Shown: positions 17,903 through 26,837 of the stretch, piece after piece
Numbering within the stretch: position 1 is the first letter of the stretch
Layout: every line of letters begins with the position of its first letter
From: an uncultured Alphaproteobacteria bacterium
GTDB taxonomy: Bacteria > Pseudomonadota > Alphaproteobacteria > Methylaequorales > Methylaequoraceae
Length of the DNA stretch: 41,919 nucleotides
Assembly (NCBI GenBank): GCA_902563305.1
Contig: CACEWP010000010.1
Span: forward strand, 1-41,919
Direction: 5' to 3'
Program-made: the position numbers and the translations under genes
Notes under the pieces: model-generated
Told to the model about the DNA's origin: nothing
The model's database searches: none
Seen by the model: the letters and a program-made list of their open reading frames with translations, nothing else

Positions 17903-18065
17903 AATTTAAATATATATAAAATAATTTTTATTTACAAAATAATAATTCTTGTTTTTTTATGCTATTGTAATACTTTACATAAATTTAAAATTTATTTTTC
18001 CACACATATTTAAAAATAATATATGCTCTTGATAAATAGAAATTTAAAAAAACTTAGGACGAAAA
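17903..18065. promoter_or_regulatory. Divergent intergenic region with promoters for both flanking genes
   Basis: These 163 bases separate two divergent methyltransferase genes and form the largest gap in the window. The stretch is almost pure A and T with no open frame or RNA structure that I can support. The only clear signal is AGGA at about 18056-18059, at normal distance before the ATG at 18066, a good ribosome binding site by the standard of this window. Promoters for both directions must be here, but the AT bias prevents naming the boxes. Confidence 0.4.
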
Positions 18066-18701
18066 ATGAATTGGGATATTGAAAATGAATTTTATCATGA
18101 AGTTCATCCAACTAGAATTCAGAAATTAATTACTCAATATGAAGCTTACAAAAAAATTATTAATATACCAGGTGACATTGCAGAGTTTGGTGTTTTGAAG
18201 GGTTGTTCAATAATAAGATTAGGTATATTTAGGAAAATTTTAGAAAACGATTTTTCAAGATATCTTTTAGGGTTTGACTCTTTCGGTAATTTTCCCACAA
18301 CAAACTTATCCATTGATTCAGATATTAAGTTTGTAAAAGAGTTTTCAAAAAAAGTAAGTAAAAGTATATCAGTAGAAAAATTAGAAATGCAACTCGAAAA
18401 GAAAAAAATCGAGAACTTTAAGTTAATTAAGGGTGATATATTTGAAACCTTACCATTATTTCTGGAGAAGAATAGCCATTCTAGATTTGCACTAATTCAT
18501 TTGGATCTTGATTGTTATGAACCAACAAAATTTGTTTTAGATAAAATCTATTCAAGACTAGTAAAGGGAGCTATTGTATTAATCGATGATTATGGTACAG
18601 TTGAAGGTGCTACAATAGCAATAGATGATTTTTGTAAAAAAACTAAATCAAAATTGAGATTTTTTACACATTATAATAGACCAGCTTATTTAACTGTTTA
18701 G
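18066..18701 (+). CDS. TylF/MycF-type O-methyltransferase family protein
   Basis: A 211-residue protein related to the macrocin O-methyltransferase (TylF) family, which methylates deoxysugar hydroxyls. GDIAEFGVLKGCSIIRLG near residues 36-53 is the SAM-binding entry, GFDSFGNFP follows, and ALIHLDLDCYEPTKFVLD with VLIDDYGTVEGA carries the Asp residues that bind magnesium in the family. It is near the short end of the range and the fold looks complete. It has a clear AGGA ribosome binding site and its own upstream region, so it probably starts a transcript. Confidence 0.8.
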   Translation: MNWDIENEFYHEVHPTRIQKLITQYEAYKKIINIPGDIAEFGVLKGCSIIRLGIFRKILENDFSRYLLGFDSFGNFPTTNLSIDSDIKFVKEFSKKVSKSISVEKLEMQLEKKKIENFKLIKGDIFETLPLFLEKNSHSRFALIHLDLDCYEPTKFVLDKIYSRLVKGAIVLIDDYGTVEGATIAIDDFCKKTKSKLRFFTHYNRPAYLTV

Positions 18702-18764
18702 ATTCTTGTGTTATAAAAACCTTATATAAATCATAAACTAGTTTTAATTATTTCAGGCACTTAA

Positions 18765-19634
18765 ATGATTCTTCCTAATCTCATTTTCGTAGGTGCAGAG
18801 AAATCTGGATCGACATCAATCCATAGAGTTTTAAGTAACCATTATGACATCTTTTCTATAAGAAAAGAGACAGAATTTTTTTCTTTTTATAATCAAGAGC
18901 TGAAAAGAGATTATTATATAAACTCAATAGATAAGTATTCAAGATTATTTGAAGATTCTAAGAATTATAAATATAGAATGGATGTTTCTACAACATATCT
19001 TCATAATCCTGAGGCAATTAATAATATAAAAGAACTAACTAGCGATGTTAAAATCCTAATTTGTCTAAGGAATCCTATTGAAAGAGCGTATTCAAGATAT
19101 TGGATGTCTGCAAAGAATAATTTTGAGTTAACTAAATATACTTCTGAAAAATTTTTACATTATTTTAGAAATCATCAAACTGATATAAGTTGGTCAAATG
19201 TAAGAAATAGAGGAATGTACTCTGAGCAGATTAAATTAATTTATAAAAACTTTGACAAAAAAAACATTTTAGTGATGTTCTATGAAGATTTAATATTTGA
19301 TGAAAAAAAATTCTTTAATAGAATTTTTAATTTTTTAAAAATCAAAACAATAGAATTACCTGTTCAGACAAAATTTGCAGATTCTCTTTATTCAACAAAT
19401 AAATTTCTGCATTATATTTTTAATATTTCGTTAAAGTTTGGTCTACCAAATAATTTTTGGTTTAGATTAGCTAAAAAAATATTCAAGAAGATGAGGAGTA
19501 AAATTTTAATTAAATATCCGAAAATCGGAGTAAAGGAAAAAGAAGAGTTATTTAAATTTTACAAGGATGATATTTCCAAGCTAGAATTAATTTTAAATAC
19601 AAATTTAGATTCTTGGAAAAATATAGCAAAATAA
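18765..19634 (+). CDS. Sulfotransferase family protein
   Basis: This second sulfotransferase (289 residues) is of the NDST-like type. The PAPS phosphosulfate loop is FVGAEKSGSTSIHRVL (residues 7-22), and the 3'-phosphate site is CLRNPIERAYSRYWM near residues 98-112, with the conserved Arg and Ser. It is not a close copy of the sulfotransferase at 6035-6958, so two different positions are probably sulfated. It lies 63 bases after the TylF-type gene. The acceptor is presumably the same surface glycan. Confidence 0.85.
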   Translation: MILPNLIFVGAEKSGSTSIHRVLSNHYDIFSIRKETEFFSFYNQELKRDYYINSIDKYSRLFEDSKNYKYRMDVSTTYLHNPEAINNIKELTSDVKILICLRNPIERAYSRYWMSAKNNFELTKYTSEKFLHYFRNHQTDISWSNVRNRGMYSEQIKLIYKNFDKKNILVMFYEDLIFDEKKFFNRIFNFLKIKTIELPVQTKFADSLYSTNKFLHYIFNISLKFGLPNNFWFRLAKKIFKKMRSKILIKYPKIGVKEKEELFKFYKDDISKLELILNTNLDSWKNIAK

Positions 19635-19681
19635 AATTTTATTCTTTTATAATCATGATCTTTGAAAGTAAATAGATTTAG

Positions 19682-21064
19682 ATGCTTTTTAATAGTATAA
19701 ATTTTTTAGTTTTTCTTATATTATTTTTATTTACGTATTTTCTATTAAAAGGAAGAGTTAGAGTCTTCTTTTGTTTAATTTCAAGTTATATATTCTATTC
19801 TTTCTTTAACTATAAGTTTTTAATATTAATAATTCTGTCAACAATAACAGATTATCTCGCTGGACTAAAAATATCTTCTGAGAAAAACAACCTAAAAAGA
19901 AAATCGTTTCTATTCATAAGTATTTTTTTAAACCTTTTAATTTTAGGAGTTTTTAAGTATTTTAATTTCTTTTTAGATTCATTTTATAATTTGATTTCAA
20001 TTTTAAATATTGAAGTCAAAAAGATTTACGTCGAAATCCTTTTACCAGTTGGTATTTCATTTTTTACATTTCAATCTATGAGTTATTCGATAGACATTTA
20101 TAACAGAAAAATAAAAGTAGAGAAAGATCTTTTAAGGTTTGCTACATTTGTTTCATTCTTTCCACAATTAGTAGCAGGTCCAATAGTAAGAGCAAAAAAA
20201 CTCTTGCCTCAATTAGCTGTTTTTCAAGTTTTTAAATGGAGTAATTTATTTCTAGGTTCAGAACTAATTATTTATGGATTTTTCTTAAAATTATGCGTTG
20301 CAGATAGATTAGGCGTTATTATTGATCCGACATATTCTAATTTAATGGATTATGGAGGGTCTGTTCATTTAATTACATCAATTTTATTTTCATTTCAAAT
20401 TTATTCAGATTTCGCTGGTTATTCTTTAATTGCAATTGGTATTGGAAGAGTTATGGGATTCAATTTTGGAATTAATTTTAAACGTCCTTATATGGCCAGT
20501 TCTATTCAAGACTTTTGGAGAAGATGGCATATATCGCTATCATCTTGGCTTAAAGATTATTTATATATTCCATTAGGTGGAAATAGATTTGGAGTTAGTA
20601 AAAAATATAAAAATATTTTAATTGTAATGTTTTTAGGTGGACTTTGGCATGGTGCCTCAGTAACTTTTTTGTTGTGGGGTATTTGTCATGGTGTCTTGCT
20701 TATAATCGGTGAAACTTTAAAAAAAATTAAATACAATGTTCCCAATTTTTTTAAACAACTTACGGTATTTATACTTGTTTCAATATTATGGATTTTCTTT
20801 AGATCTGAGAATTTAGAAATTATAAAATTAAAATTCTTGAAAATAGTAAGTTTTGAAAACTATTTTTACAATTTTTCCTATGATTTATTTAATCTGGTAA
20901 TTGGATTTATAATGGTTTGTATTGTAATAATAGAAGACTTTATCAAGGAAAAGAAAATAAAATTTAGTAAAAGTTTTAGAATATTTTTAAGTATATTTTA
21001 TTTATGGTTAATAAGTTTCTTTGGGATATTTAATGGTACAAATTTTATTTATTTTAAATTCTGA
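19682..21064 (+). CDS. MBOAT-family membrane O-acyltransferase (AlgI-like)
   Basis: A 460-residue polytopic inner-membrane protein that moves acetyl or other acyl groups across the membrane for polymer O-acylation. The AlgI/PatA pattern is clear: PVGISFFTFQSMSYSID near residue 122, FPQLVAGPIVRAKKL, SDFAGYSLIAIGIGRVMGF, RRWHISLSSWLKDY (His283), and GGLWHGASVTFLLWG with the catalytic His323. Length is normal for the family. Its stop overlaps the next start by one base, linking it to an SGNH-type protein, the usual partner that completes the transfer on the periplasmic side. Confidence 0.9.
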   Translation: MLFNSINFLVFLILFLFTYFLLKGRVRVFFCLISSYIFYSFFNYKFLILIILSTITDYLAGLKISSEKNNLKRKSFLFISIFLNLLILGVFKYFNFFLDSFYNLISILNIEVKKIYVEILLPVGISFFTFQSMSYSIDIYNRKIKVEKDLLRFATFVSFFPQLVAGPIVRAKKLLPQLAVFQVFKWSNLFLGSELIIYGFFLKLCVADRLGVIIDPTYSNLMDYGGSVHLITSILFSFQIYSDFAGYSLIAIGIGRVMGFNFGINFKRPYMASSIQDFWRRWHISLSSWLKDYLYIPLGGNRFGVSKKYKNILIVMFLGGLWHGASVTFLLWGICHGVLLIIGETLKKIKYNVPNFFKQLTVFILVSILWIFFRSENLEIIKLKFLKIVSFENYFYNFSYDLFNLVIGFIMVCIVIIEDFIKEKKIKFSKSFRIFLSIFYLWLISFFGIFNGTNFIYFKF

Positions 21065-21957
21065 TGTTTAAAAACCCTAAACGAACCATAATTATTTTTT
21101 GTCTTTTGTTTTTAATAGGTGATCGTATTCTATCGCATGCAGGTGTTTATATTACTAAATTCAGCTCGCTACCTATTGCACAGTTATACAATAAGAATTT
21201 AGACTCAGATATTCTTATAATTGGCAACTCAAGAGCCTACCGACATTTCTATGAGGATGATTGGAGTTCATTTCTAAATTTAAAAGTCTCAAATCTGTCA
21301 TTGCCTGGAGCTCCATTAATCCATTTAGAAGTTATTTTAGATGATTATGTAAGCATTTACGGAAAGCCCGAGTATATTTTTATAGAGCTTGATAGTTTGA
21401 TTACAAACTTAGATATATTACCATCTTTCAAATTTCTAATGTTTTTTTCTGATAATTATTCACTTTTAATAAAAAAATATTTTAGAAAAATATATCATAT
21501 TTCCAATTTGATTAATTTATATAAATTAAATTCTACTCAATACTTGAATGTTATTCATAAAATATTCGAAAATTATGAACAACCAAAACTTTATAGTCAG
21601 GTTTCAAAGAATCAACTGGAAAATTTTAAAAACTCTTCAAACACAAATAGATTTAAATCTAAAGATTATAATTTTGAATCTCTTGAAAGAATAATAAAAA
21701 AATATAATGGTAAATCAGAAATAATTCTTTTGATATCTCCTTTCCATCCCGAGGTGATTAATAAATATCATAAGGAAATTGATGAATGGAAAAAAAACCT
21801 CAATTCAATATTTAAAAATGAATTTCGCATGCTTGATTTTTCAGATTCTATAACAGATGATAAGTTTTTCAATGATCCTTTTCATTTAAACAATTTAGGT
21901 GTGAAAAAATTAAAAGAAATATTATTATCAGATCGTTTTTTTGAGAAAATTTTGTAA
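21064..21957 (+). CDS. SGNH-like acyl-transfer partner of the MBOAT protein
   Basis: A 297-residue protein with an N-terminal membrane anchor (about residues 8-28) and a periplasmic domain of SGNH type. The nucleophile block is IIGNSRAYRHF with Ser56, and the Asp-His pair is DPFHLNNLG with Asp271 and His274. EYIFIELDSL lies between. DltD, AlgX and AlgJ proteins share this logic, taking the acyl group exported by an MBOAT partner and placing it on the polymer. The one-base overlap with the MBOAT gene supports that pairing. Similarity to named families is too weak to give a symbol. Confidence 0.7.
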   Translation: MFKNPKRTIIIFCLLFLIGDRILSHAGVYITKFSSLPIAQLYNKNLDSDILIIGNSRAYRHFYEDDWSSFLNLKVSNLSLPGAPLIHLEVILDDYVSIYGKPEYIFIELDSLITNLDILPSFKFLMFFSDNYSLLIKKYFRKIYHISNLINLYKLNSTQYLNVIHKIFENYEQPKLYSQVSKNQLENFKNSSNTNRFKSKDYNFESLERIIKKYNGKSEIILLISPFHPEVINKYHKEIDEWKKNLNSIFKNEFRMLDFSDSITDDKFFNDPFHLNNLGVKKLKEILLSDRFFEKIL

Positions 21958-21970
21958 GTAATTATTTTAG

Positions 21971-23389
21971 ATGGATATTTTTTTAATTTTAAAAGATTTT
22001 TTCTTAGACTCTATACAAAAAAAAAATAATAAATTATTTATTTTTTTCTTAATAATAGGGTTTGGAATATTCTTACTTATAAAGCTATCTCCAAGCATGT
22101 TTCCCCTTTTGTTACCTGACAGTGAGGATTATTTAAGCATAAGTAATTCCAGCACAAGGACATCTATTTATCCAGGTATTAACCAACTTACCAATTATTT
22201 GAATATAGATATAATAGAACTACAAGTTATTTTATTATCATTTAGTTTGTCATCATTAATTATTTCCATAACTTATAGAACGAAAAGTCTAATAGTATTT
22301 TTACTAAGTTTAATGCTTTTGTGCTCTAACTATTATTATACATCATTCAGTAAAACTATTTTAACAGAATCCTTTTTTTTTAGTTTTATTAATTTTGTTA
22401 TGACTATTTTAATTGGAGTCAGTAAACAAACTAAAAAAACTTTATTATTATTGGGTACTTTGAGTGGTTTGATAATTACTATAAAACCCATAGGAATAGT
22501 AATTGTCACTCCGATAATTTTATATTTAATTCTTTTAAACAGAAACTTTATTAAACAATTTATTCTTATTACTTCTACTTTGACAATCATTTTTTGTGAG
22601 AGTTTAATATTTTACTCTTATCATGAGCAGAGGTCTTCTATTTTACCAGAGACCATGTCAGGAAAAATTTATATGTTATCAGGTTATAAAAGTTTTGATT
22701 ATAAAGTTTTTCCAAATAGGTTTCATGAACTTGTTAAAGAAATAGAGAAGAAATCTGAGAAAATTAATAGATTTCTTAAATCTGTCAATAATCCTTTACT
22801 AAAAATTGATCTTACTGCAGATTATGAGGTGGTTTTTCAAACACAAACTTTTAATATAATTAAAATGCAAGATAGTATTTTATTTCAAGAATTTAAGGAT
22901 GATAAAAAAAATTTCTACATTTGTTTAAAAAATAATATTTTAAATTATCTGAGTTTGTCTTTTTCACACTATTTAGGTCAATGGCTTACAGGACCTAAAT
23001 TTATTTTTTGGGATGATCTTGTAAAAATTGGAGAAAAAAATATTCCTTTTTATGAAAATCTTATTTTGTCATCCTCTGAATTTGATAAGCCCTCTAAAAT
23101 CATTTTATATATTTCATTATTTTTTTTTCTTTCATTGTTTCTAATTTTTACACTGATATCATTTATTAGTATTTTGGATGTTTTCAAAAGAAGGAAAGTT
23201 GACCTTGTAGCTTTGCTGGTGGCAACAGCGCAATTATATTTAGTTACCACCTCTTTAGTTAATATATCAACTATTAGATATTTAATGCCAATATATCCAG
23301 TTGTAATACTTACTATCATTCTGTTTTTATTTAATAAAATCAATTCAATATTTATAAGTAGTAATTTTAGTAATATTAAGAAAGATTAA
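21971..23389 (+). CDS. Polytopic membrane protein, GT-C glycosyltransferase-like
   Basis: A 472-residue membrane protein with roughly ten hydrophobic segments. The first periplasmic loop after the first helix has LLPDSEDYLSISNSSTR, with acidic residues where GT-C enzymes bind metal and lipid-phosphate donor. A later SKTILTESFFF matches the second acidic loop of such enzymes. A soluble loop (about residues 215-330) interrupts the helices, and the C-terminus ends with more helices. It may add a sugar from polyprenyl phosphate outside the inner membrane. It lies 13 bases after the SGNH gene and 1 base before asnB. The assignment is tentative. Confidence 0.55.
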   Translation: MDIFLILKDFFLDSIQKKNNKLFIFFLIIGFGIFLLIKLSPSMFPLLLPDSEDYLSISNSSTRTSIYPGINQLTNYLNIDIIELQVILLSFSLSSLIISITYRTKSLIVFLLSLMLLCSNYYYTSFSKTILTESFFFSFINFVMTILIGVSKQTKKTLLLLGTLSGLIITIKPIGIVIVTPIILYLILLNRNFIKQFILITSTLTIIFCESLIFYSYHEQRSSILPETMSGKIYMLSGYKSFDYKVFPNRFHELVKEIEKKSEKINRFLKSVNNPLLKIDLTADYEVVFQTQTFNIIKMQDSILFQEFKDDKKNFYICLKNNILNYLSLSFSHYLGQWLTGPKFIFWDDLVKIGEKNIPFYENLILSSSEFDKPSKIILYISLFFFLSLFLIFTLISFISILDVFKRRKVDLVALLVATAQLYLVTTSLVNISTIRYLMPIYPVVILTIILFLFNKINSIFISSNFSNIKKD

Positions 23390-23390
23390 T

Positions 23391-25271
23391 ATGTGTGGAA
23401 TTGTAGGATTTCAAAACTTTGCTAAAGTAAATTTCGATTGCATAAAAAAACTTGAGCAAATAACAAAAACATTGAATCATAGAGGACCAGATTACTGTGG
23501 ATTTTGGAAATGTGATAATGGAAATACATTTTTAGGTCATACAAGGTTATCTATAATTGATTTATCAGAAAATGGATCGCAACCTATGATTTCTCTTAAT
23601 GGCAGGTATGTTATTGTATTTAACGGTGAGATTTATAACTATAAATCAATAAAAAAAGACTTAGAAAAAAAATTTAATGTTAAGTTTAATAATGAAACTG
23701 ATACCTCAGTTTTGCTTGAGTCGATATCCGTTATAGGCCTAAGACAAACTCTTAAATTAATTGAGGGTATGTTTGCATTTGCATTATTTGATAAAAAAGA
23801 AGAATCAATAACTTTGGTAAGAGATAGGTATGGTGAGAAACCTCTTTTTTATTTTTTTGATGAAAAAAATCTTGTTTTTTCATCTGAATTAAAAGCAATT
23901 AGAAAGTTCTTTGATAGACAAAATATGGAAATAGATAGTCAAAGCAGTCAATTATATTCGTGTCTAGGTTATATACCTGCGCCTAAAACAATTTTTAAGA
24001 AAACATATAAAGTTTTACCATCTGAATTGATTAAAATTAAAGATAAAAAAATTATTAAGAAAGAAAAATATTGGGGGTTCTTAGGTAAAAAGAATAAGCA
24101 GATTGAAATTCATGATCATAATAATATTAATTATTTAATAGAAAAATCTGTTAAAAAATTAATGGTAGCTGATGTAGAAATCGGTTGTTTTCTATCAGGA
24201 GGAATTGATTCAAGTTTAGTCGCTTCTCTTATGCAAAAGAATTCTTTAAAAAAAATTAAAACATTTACAATTGGATTTAAAGAAAAACAATTTGATGAAT
24301 CAAAATACGCTAAAAAGATTTCGAACTATTTAGGAACTGACCATCATGAAATGATTATTTCAATTGACGATATGATAAATAATATTGAAAATGTATTTGA
24401 TATTTATGACGAACCATTTGGTGATTCTTCTTTTTTACCTACTAACTTAGTGAGCAAATTAGCAAGTAAGTCAGTAAAGGTTGTTTTGTCAGGTGATGGA
24501 GGTGACGAGATTTTTCTAGGATATAACAGATATTTATTCGCAAAAAGAATTCAGAAGTTTAATAATTATATACCACTTGGAATTAGAAAGACGTTGAAGT
24601 ATTTGCTAATAAATTTCCCTCCTGGGGTTTTGGATACTATTAGTAAACCATTCGAAAAAAATTTTGGTATTCAGGGTTTTTCTCATAAAATTCAAAAAAT
24701 TTCCAATTTATTGGATTATAATGATCACATTGACTTTTATAAAAAACTAAATGTAATAGATAATGAAAATTTGAAATTTCTAGAAAAACATAAATTATTC
24801 GAACAAGTTGATGATCTAATTAGTTCGACCCAAATTAACGATGTTAATTACTACCTACCTAATGATATTTTGACTAAGGTCGATAGAGCCAGTATGAATA
24901 ATTCTTTAGAAGTCAGAGCTCCGTTTCTAGATGTTGTTCTGGCAAATCATATATTCAAAATTTCTAATAAGTCTAAAATGAAAAATGGAACACTAAAATA
25001 CCTTTTAAAAAAATGTCTCAATGATTACGTTCCTAAAGAATACTTTGATCGGCCTAAGATGGGTTTTGCCATCCCATTAGATATATGGTTGAAGAAAAAA
25101 AAAATAATAAAGTTATTTGATGAAATTTTTAATACAGTTGAATGGGAAAGGTTAAGTATGAGTTCATTATCAATCCAGAAAATTTGGAGTGACTATAAAC
25201 TCTACAAAAATTATACGCCAACAACGGTATGGAATTATGCAATGGCAGGAATATGGTTAAAAAGAAGTTAA
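23391..25271 (+). CDS. asnB: Glutamine-hydrolysing asparagine synthetase-type amidotransferase
   Basis: A 626-residue class II glutamine amidotransferase fused to an ATP-dependent synthetase. MCGIVGF exposes the catalytic Cys2, and NHRGPDYCG, VFNGEIYNY and NNETDTSVLL form the glutaminase site. The synthetase half has the pyrophosphate loop FLSGGIDSSLVASLM and VVLSGDGGDEIFLGYNRY. The length is that of the longer AsnB type common in exopolysaccharide loci rather than the shorter E. coli form. It may make asparagine, or amidate a sugar uronic acid; the tight position between a GT-C-like gene and acpS in a glycan locus leaves both open. Confidence 0.9.
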   Translation: MCGIVGFQNFAKVNFDCIKKLEQITKTLNHRGPDYCGFWKCDNGNTFLGHTRLSIIDLSENGSQPMISLNGRYVIVFNGEIYNYKSIKKDLEKKFNVKFNNETDTSVLLESISVIGLRQTLKLIEGMFAFALFDKKEESITLVRDRYGEKPLFYFFDEKNLVFSSELKAIRKFFDRQNMEIDSQSSQLYSCLGYIPAPKTIFKKTYKVLPSELIKIKDKKIIKKEKYWGFLGKKNKQIEIHDHNNINYLIEKSVKKLMVADVEIGCFLSGGIDSSLVASLMQKNSLKKIKTFTIGFKEKQFDESKYAKKISNYLGTDHHEMIISIDDMINNIENVFDIYDEPFGDSSFLPTNLVSKLASKSVKVVLSGDGGDEIFLGYNRYLFAKRIQKFNNYIPLGIRKTLKYLLINFPPGVLDTISKPFEKNFGIQGFSHKIQKISNLLDYNDHIDFYKKLNVIDNENLKFLEKHKLFEQVDDLISSTQINDVNYYLPNDILTKVDRASMNNSLEVRAPFLDVVLANHIFKISNKSKMKNGTLKYLLKKCLNDYVPKEYFDRPKMGFAIPLDIWLKKKKIIKLFDEIFNTVEWERLSMSSLSIQKIWSDYKLYKNYTPTTVWNYAMAGIWLKRS

Positions 25272-25272
25272 A

Positions 25273-25671
25273 ATGACAAATTACTTTGCGCAAGGTATTG
25301 ACATCGTCGACATAAGAAGAGTCAAGAAAATTATTAGTAAATACAATTTTAAGTTTTTAAAAAAAATATTTTCTAACGATGAAATTAAATTATTTAGTAA
25401 ATCTAAATTAGATTCAGAAAAGGTAGTATCAAGAATTGCAGGCAGGTTTGCTGCTAAAGAAGCAGCCTCAAAAGCTTTGGGAACCGGATTTAGAAATGGT
25501 ATTAAATTTTCAGATTTCGAGATTTTTAATGATAAACATGGCCGACCATTTATAAATTTTCGTGGTAAGGCAAAAGAAGCTCTGGATAAAAATTCTAAAG
25601 TTCAACCATTTGTAACAATTAGTAATGAAAGAATTTATGCAGTTGCATTGGTTACTATAATAGGTTTTTAG
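25273..25671 (+). CDS. acpS: Holo-[acyl-carrier-protein] synthase
   Basis: The 132-residue AcpS moves 4'-phosphopantetheine from CoA to a carrier protein serine. GIDIVDIRRVKKI with Asp10, and RFAAKEAASKALGTG with Glu63, carry the magnesium ligands; ISNERIYAVALV is the conserved end. The length is normal. It lies 1 base after asnB and 1 base before a glycosyltransferase, not beside the fatty acid or recombination genes where acpS is often found. It may be the only AcpS of the genome or a dedicated copy for the carrier protein at 12825-13058. Confidence 0.93.
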   Translation: MTNYFAQGIDIVDIRRVKKIISKYNFKFLKKIFSNDEIKLFSKSKLDSEKVVSRIAGRFAAKEAASKALGTGFRNGIKFSDFEIFNDKHGRPFINFRGKAKEALDKNSKVQPFVTISNERIYAVALVTIIGF

Positions 25672-25672
25672 A

Positions 25673-26755
25673 ATGAAAAAAATATTTATTATTATAGGAA
25701 GTTTAGATATCGGCGGAACAGAAAAACAATTATTAAAAAAAATTGAATATTTAAAAAAAAATTTTGATTTTACAGTAATAATATTTTTTAGAAAAGGAGA
25801 ACTTTTTAATTCATTTGAAAAACTTGGTATTAGGATTATAGATTTATCCAATAAAAAAAGAGGAGTACTACATTACTTAAATGTTTTTTTTAAAATTTTT
25901 TTTATATTTAGAAAATTTAGACCAGAAATAATTAACCTTTATTTACCACATTCATATTTCATAGCTGGGTTTCTCTCTTATTTTTTCCCAAAACAAGTAT
26001 TTATAATGTCACGTAGATCTTTAAATAATTATCAAAAAAAGATTCCCTTTGTTAGATTTTTTGAGAAAAATTTCTTACATAAAAAGATGACATACATTCT
26101 TGCAAATAGTAATGCTATAAAAGATGAACTTGTTCATGAAGAAGGAGTAGAAAAAGAAAAGATTAAAATAATTTACAATTCTGTTGAATTAAATAATTTT
26201 AAAAAATTTAAAAAAAAAAATGAAATAAGAATTTTACATATTGCTAATTTTATACCATACAAAAATCATAGACTACTAATAAATGCATGTGGCGAAATTA
26301 GCTCTATTAAAAACTTTAAGGTTGATCTAATAGGAGATGGAGAACTTTCTTATAAAAATGAATTAAAAGAAGTAATAAAAAAAAATGATTTAACCTCAAA
26401 ATTTTTTTTTCGCGGTAAAGTTAAAGATTTTAAGGATATTGTTAAATATTCTGATATTGGGGTACTCACTTCGGATGAGGAAGGCTTTTCAAATGCTATT
26501 TTAGAATATATGTCCTTATCACTTCCAGTAATTGCCACTAAAGTTGGAGGCAATACTGAGATTATTGATCATTACCAAAATGGATTTTTAGTGGAAAAGA
26601 ATGATTATAAAGGTCTTGCAAAATATCTAGAAATTCTAATATCTGATAAAGGATTGTGTAGGAAATTAGGAGAAAATGGTTATAACAAAGTAAAGGAAAA
26701 TTTTAATATCAGAGGTAATATGAAAAAATACAAGGATTTATATGATAGTCTCTGA
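25673..26755 (+). CDS. Glycosyltransferase family 4 (GT-B fold)
   Basis: A 360-residue GT-B enzyme with a full set of family 4 marks: IIGSLDIGGTEKQLLKKIEY at the start, LHIANFIPYKNHRLLINAC opening the donor domain near residue 185, LIGDGELS, and TSDEEGFSNAILEYMSLSLP with both conserved Glu residues. It is the last gene of the run that begins with the MBOAT protein and probably ends the glycan locus. The 82-base gap after it separates it from the ergothioneine genes. Confidence 0.88.
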   Translation: MKKIFIIIGSLDIGGTEKQLLKKIEYLKKNFDFTVIIFFRKGELFNSFEKLGIRIIDLSNKKRGVLHYLNVFFKIFFIFRKFRPEIINLYLPHSYFIAGFLSYFFPKQVFIMSRRSLNNYQKKIPFVRFFEKNFLHKKMTYILANSNAIKDELVHEEGVEKEKIKIIYNSVELNNFKKFKKKNEIRILHIANFIPYKNHRLLINACGEISSIKNFKVDLIGDGELSYKNELKEVIKKNDLTSKFFFRGKVKDFKDIVKYSDIGVLTSDEEGFSNAILEYMSLSLPVIATKVGGNTEIIDHYQNGFLVEKNDYKGLAKYLEILISDKGLCRKLGENGYNKVKENFNIRGNMKKYKDLYDSL

Positions 26756-26785
26756 TAAAATCGAAGATAATAACTGAATTAACAA

Positions 26786-26809
26786 ATATTATACTCGAGA
26801 ACATTGACT
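26786..26809 (+). promoter_or_regulatory. Possible promoter of the ergothioneine operon
   Basis: The gap before egtB holds TATACT at 26790-26795, a fair -10 box, with no good -35 at standard distance. A TTGACT at 26804-26809 could be the -35 of an alternative promoter with a nearly leaderless start. Either would drive egtB-egtD-egtE. The AT-rich background makes chance matches likely. Confidence 0.25.
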
Positions 26810-26837
26810 TAATAAAAAAAAATTTAATAATAAATAA

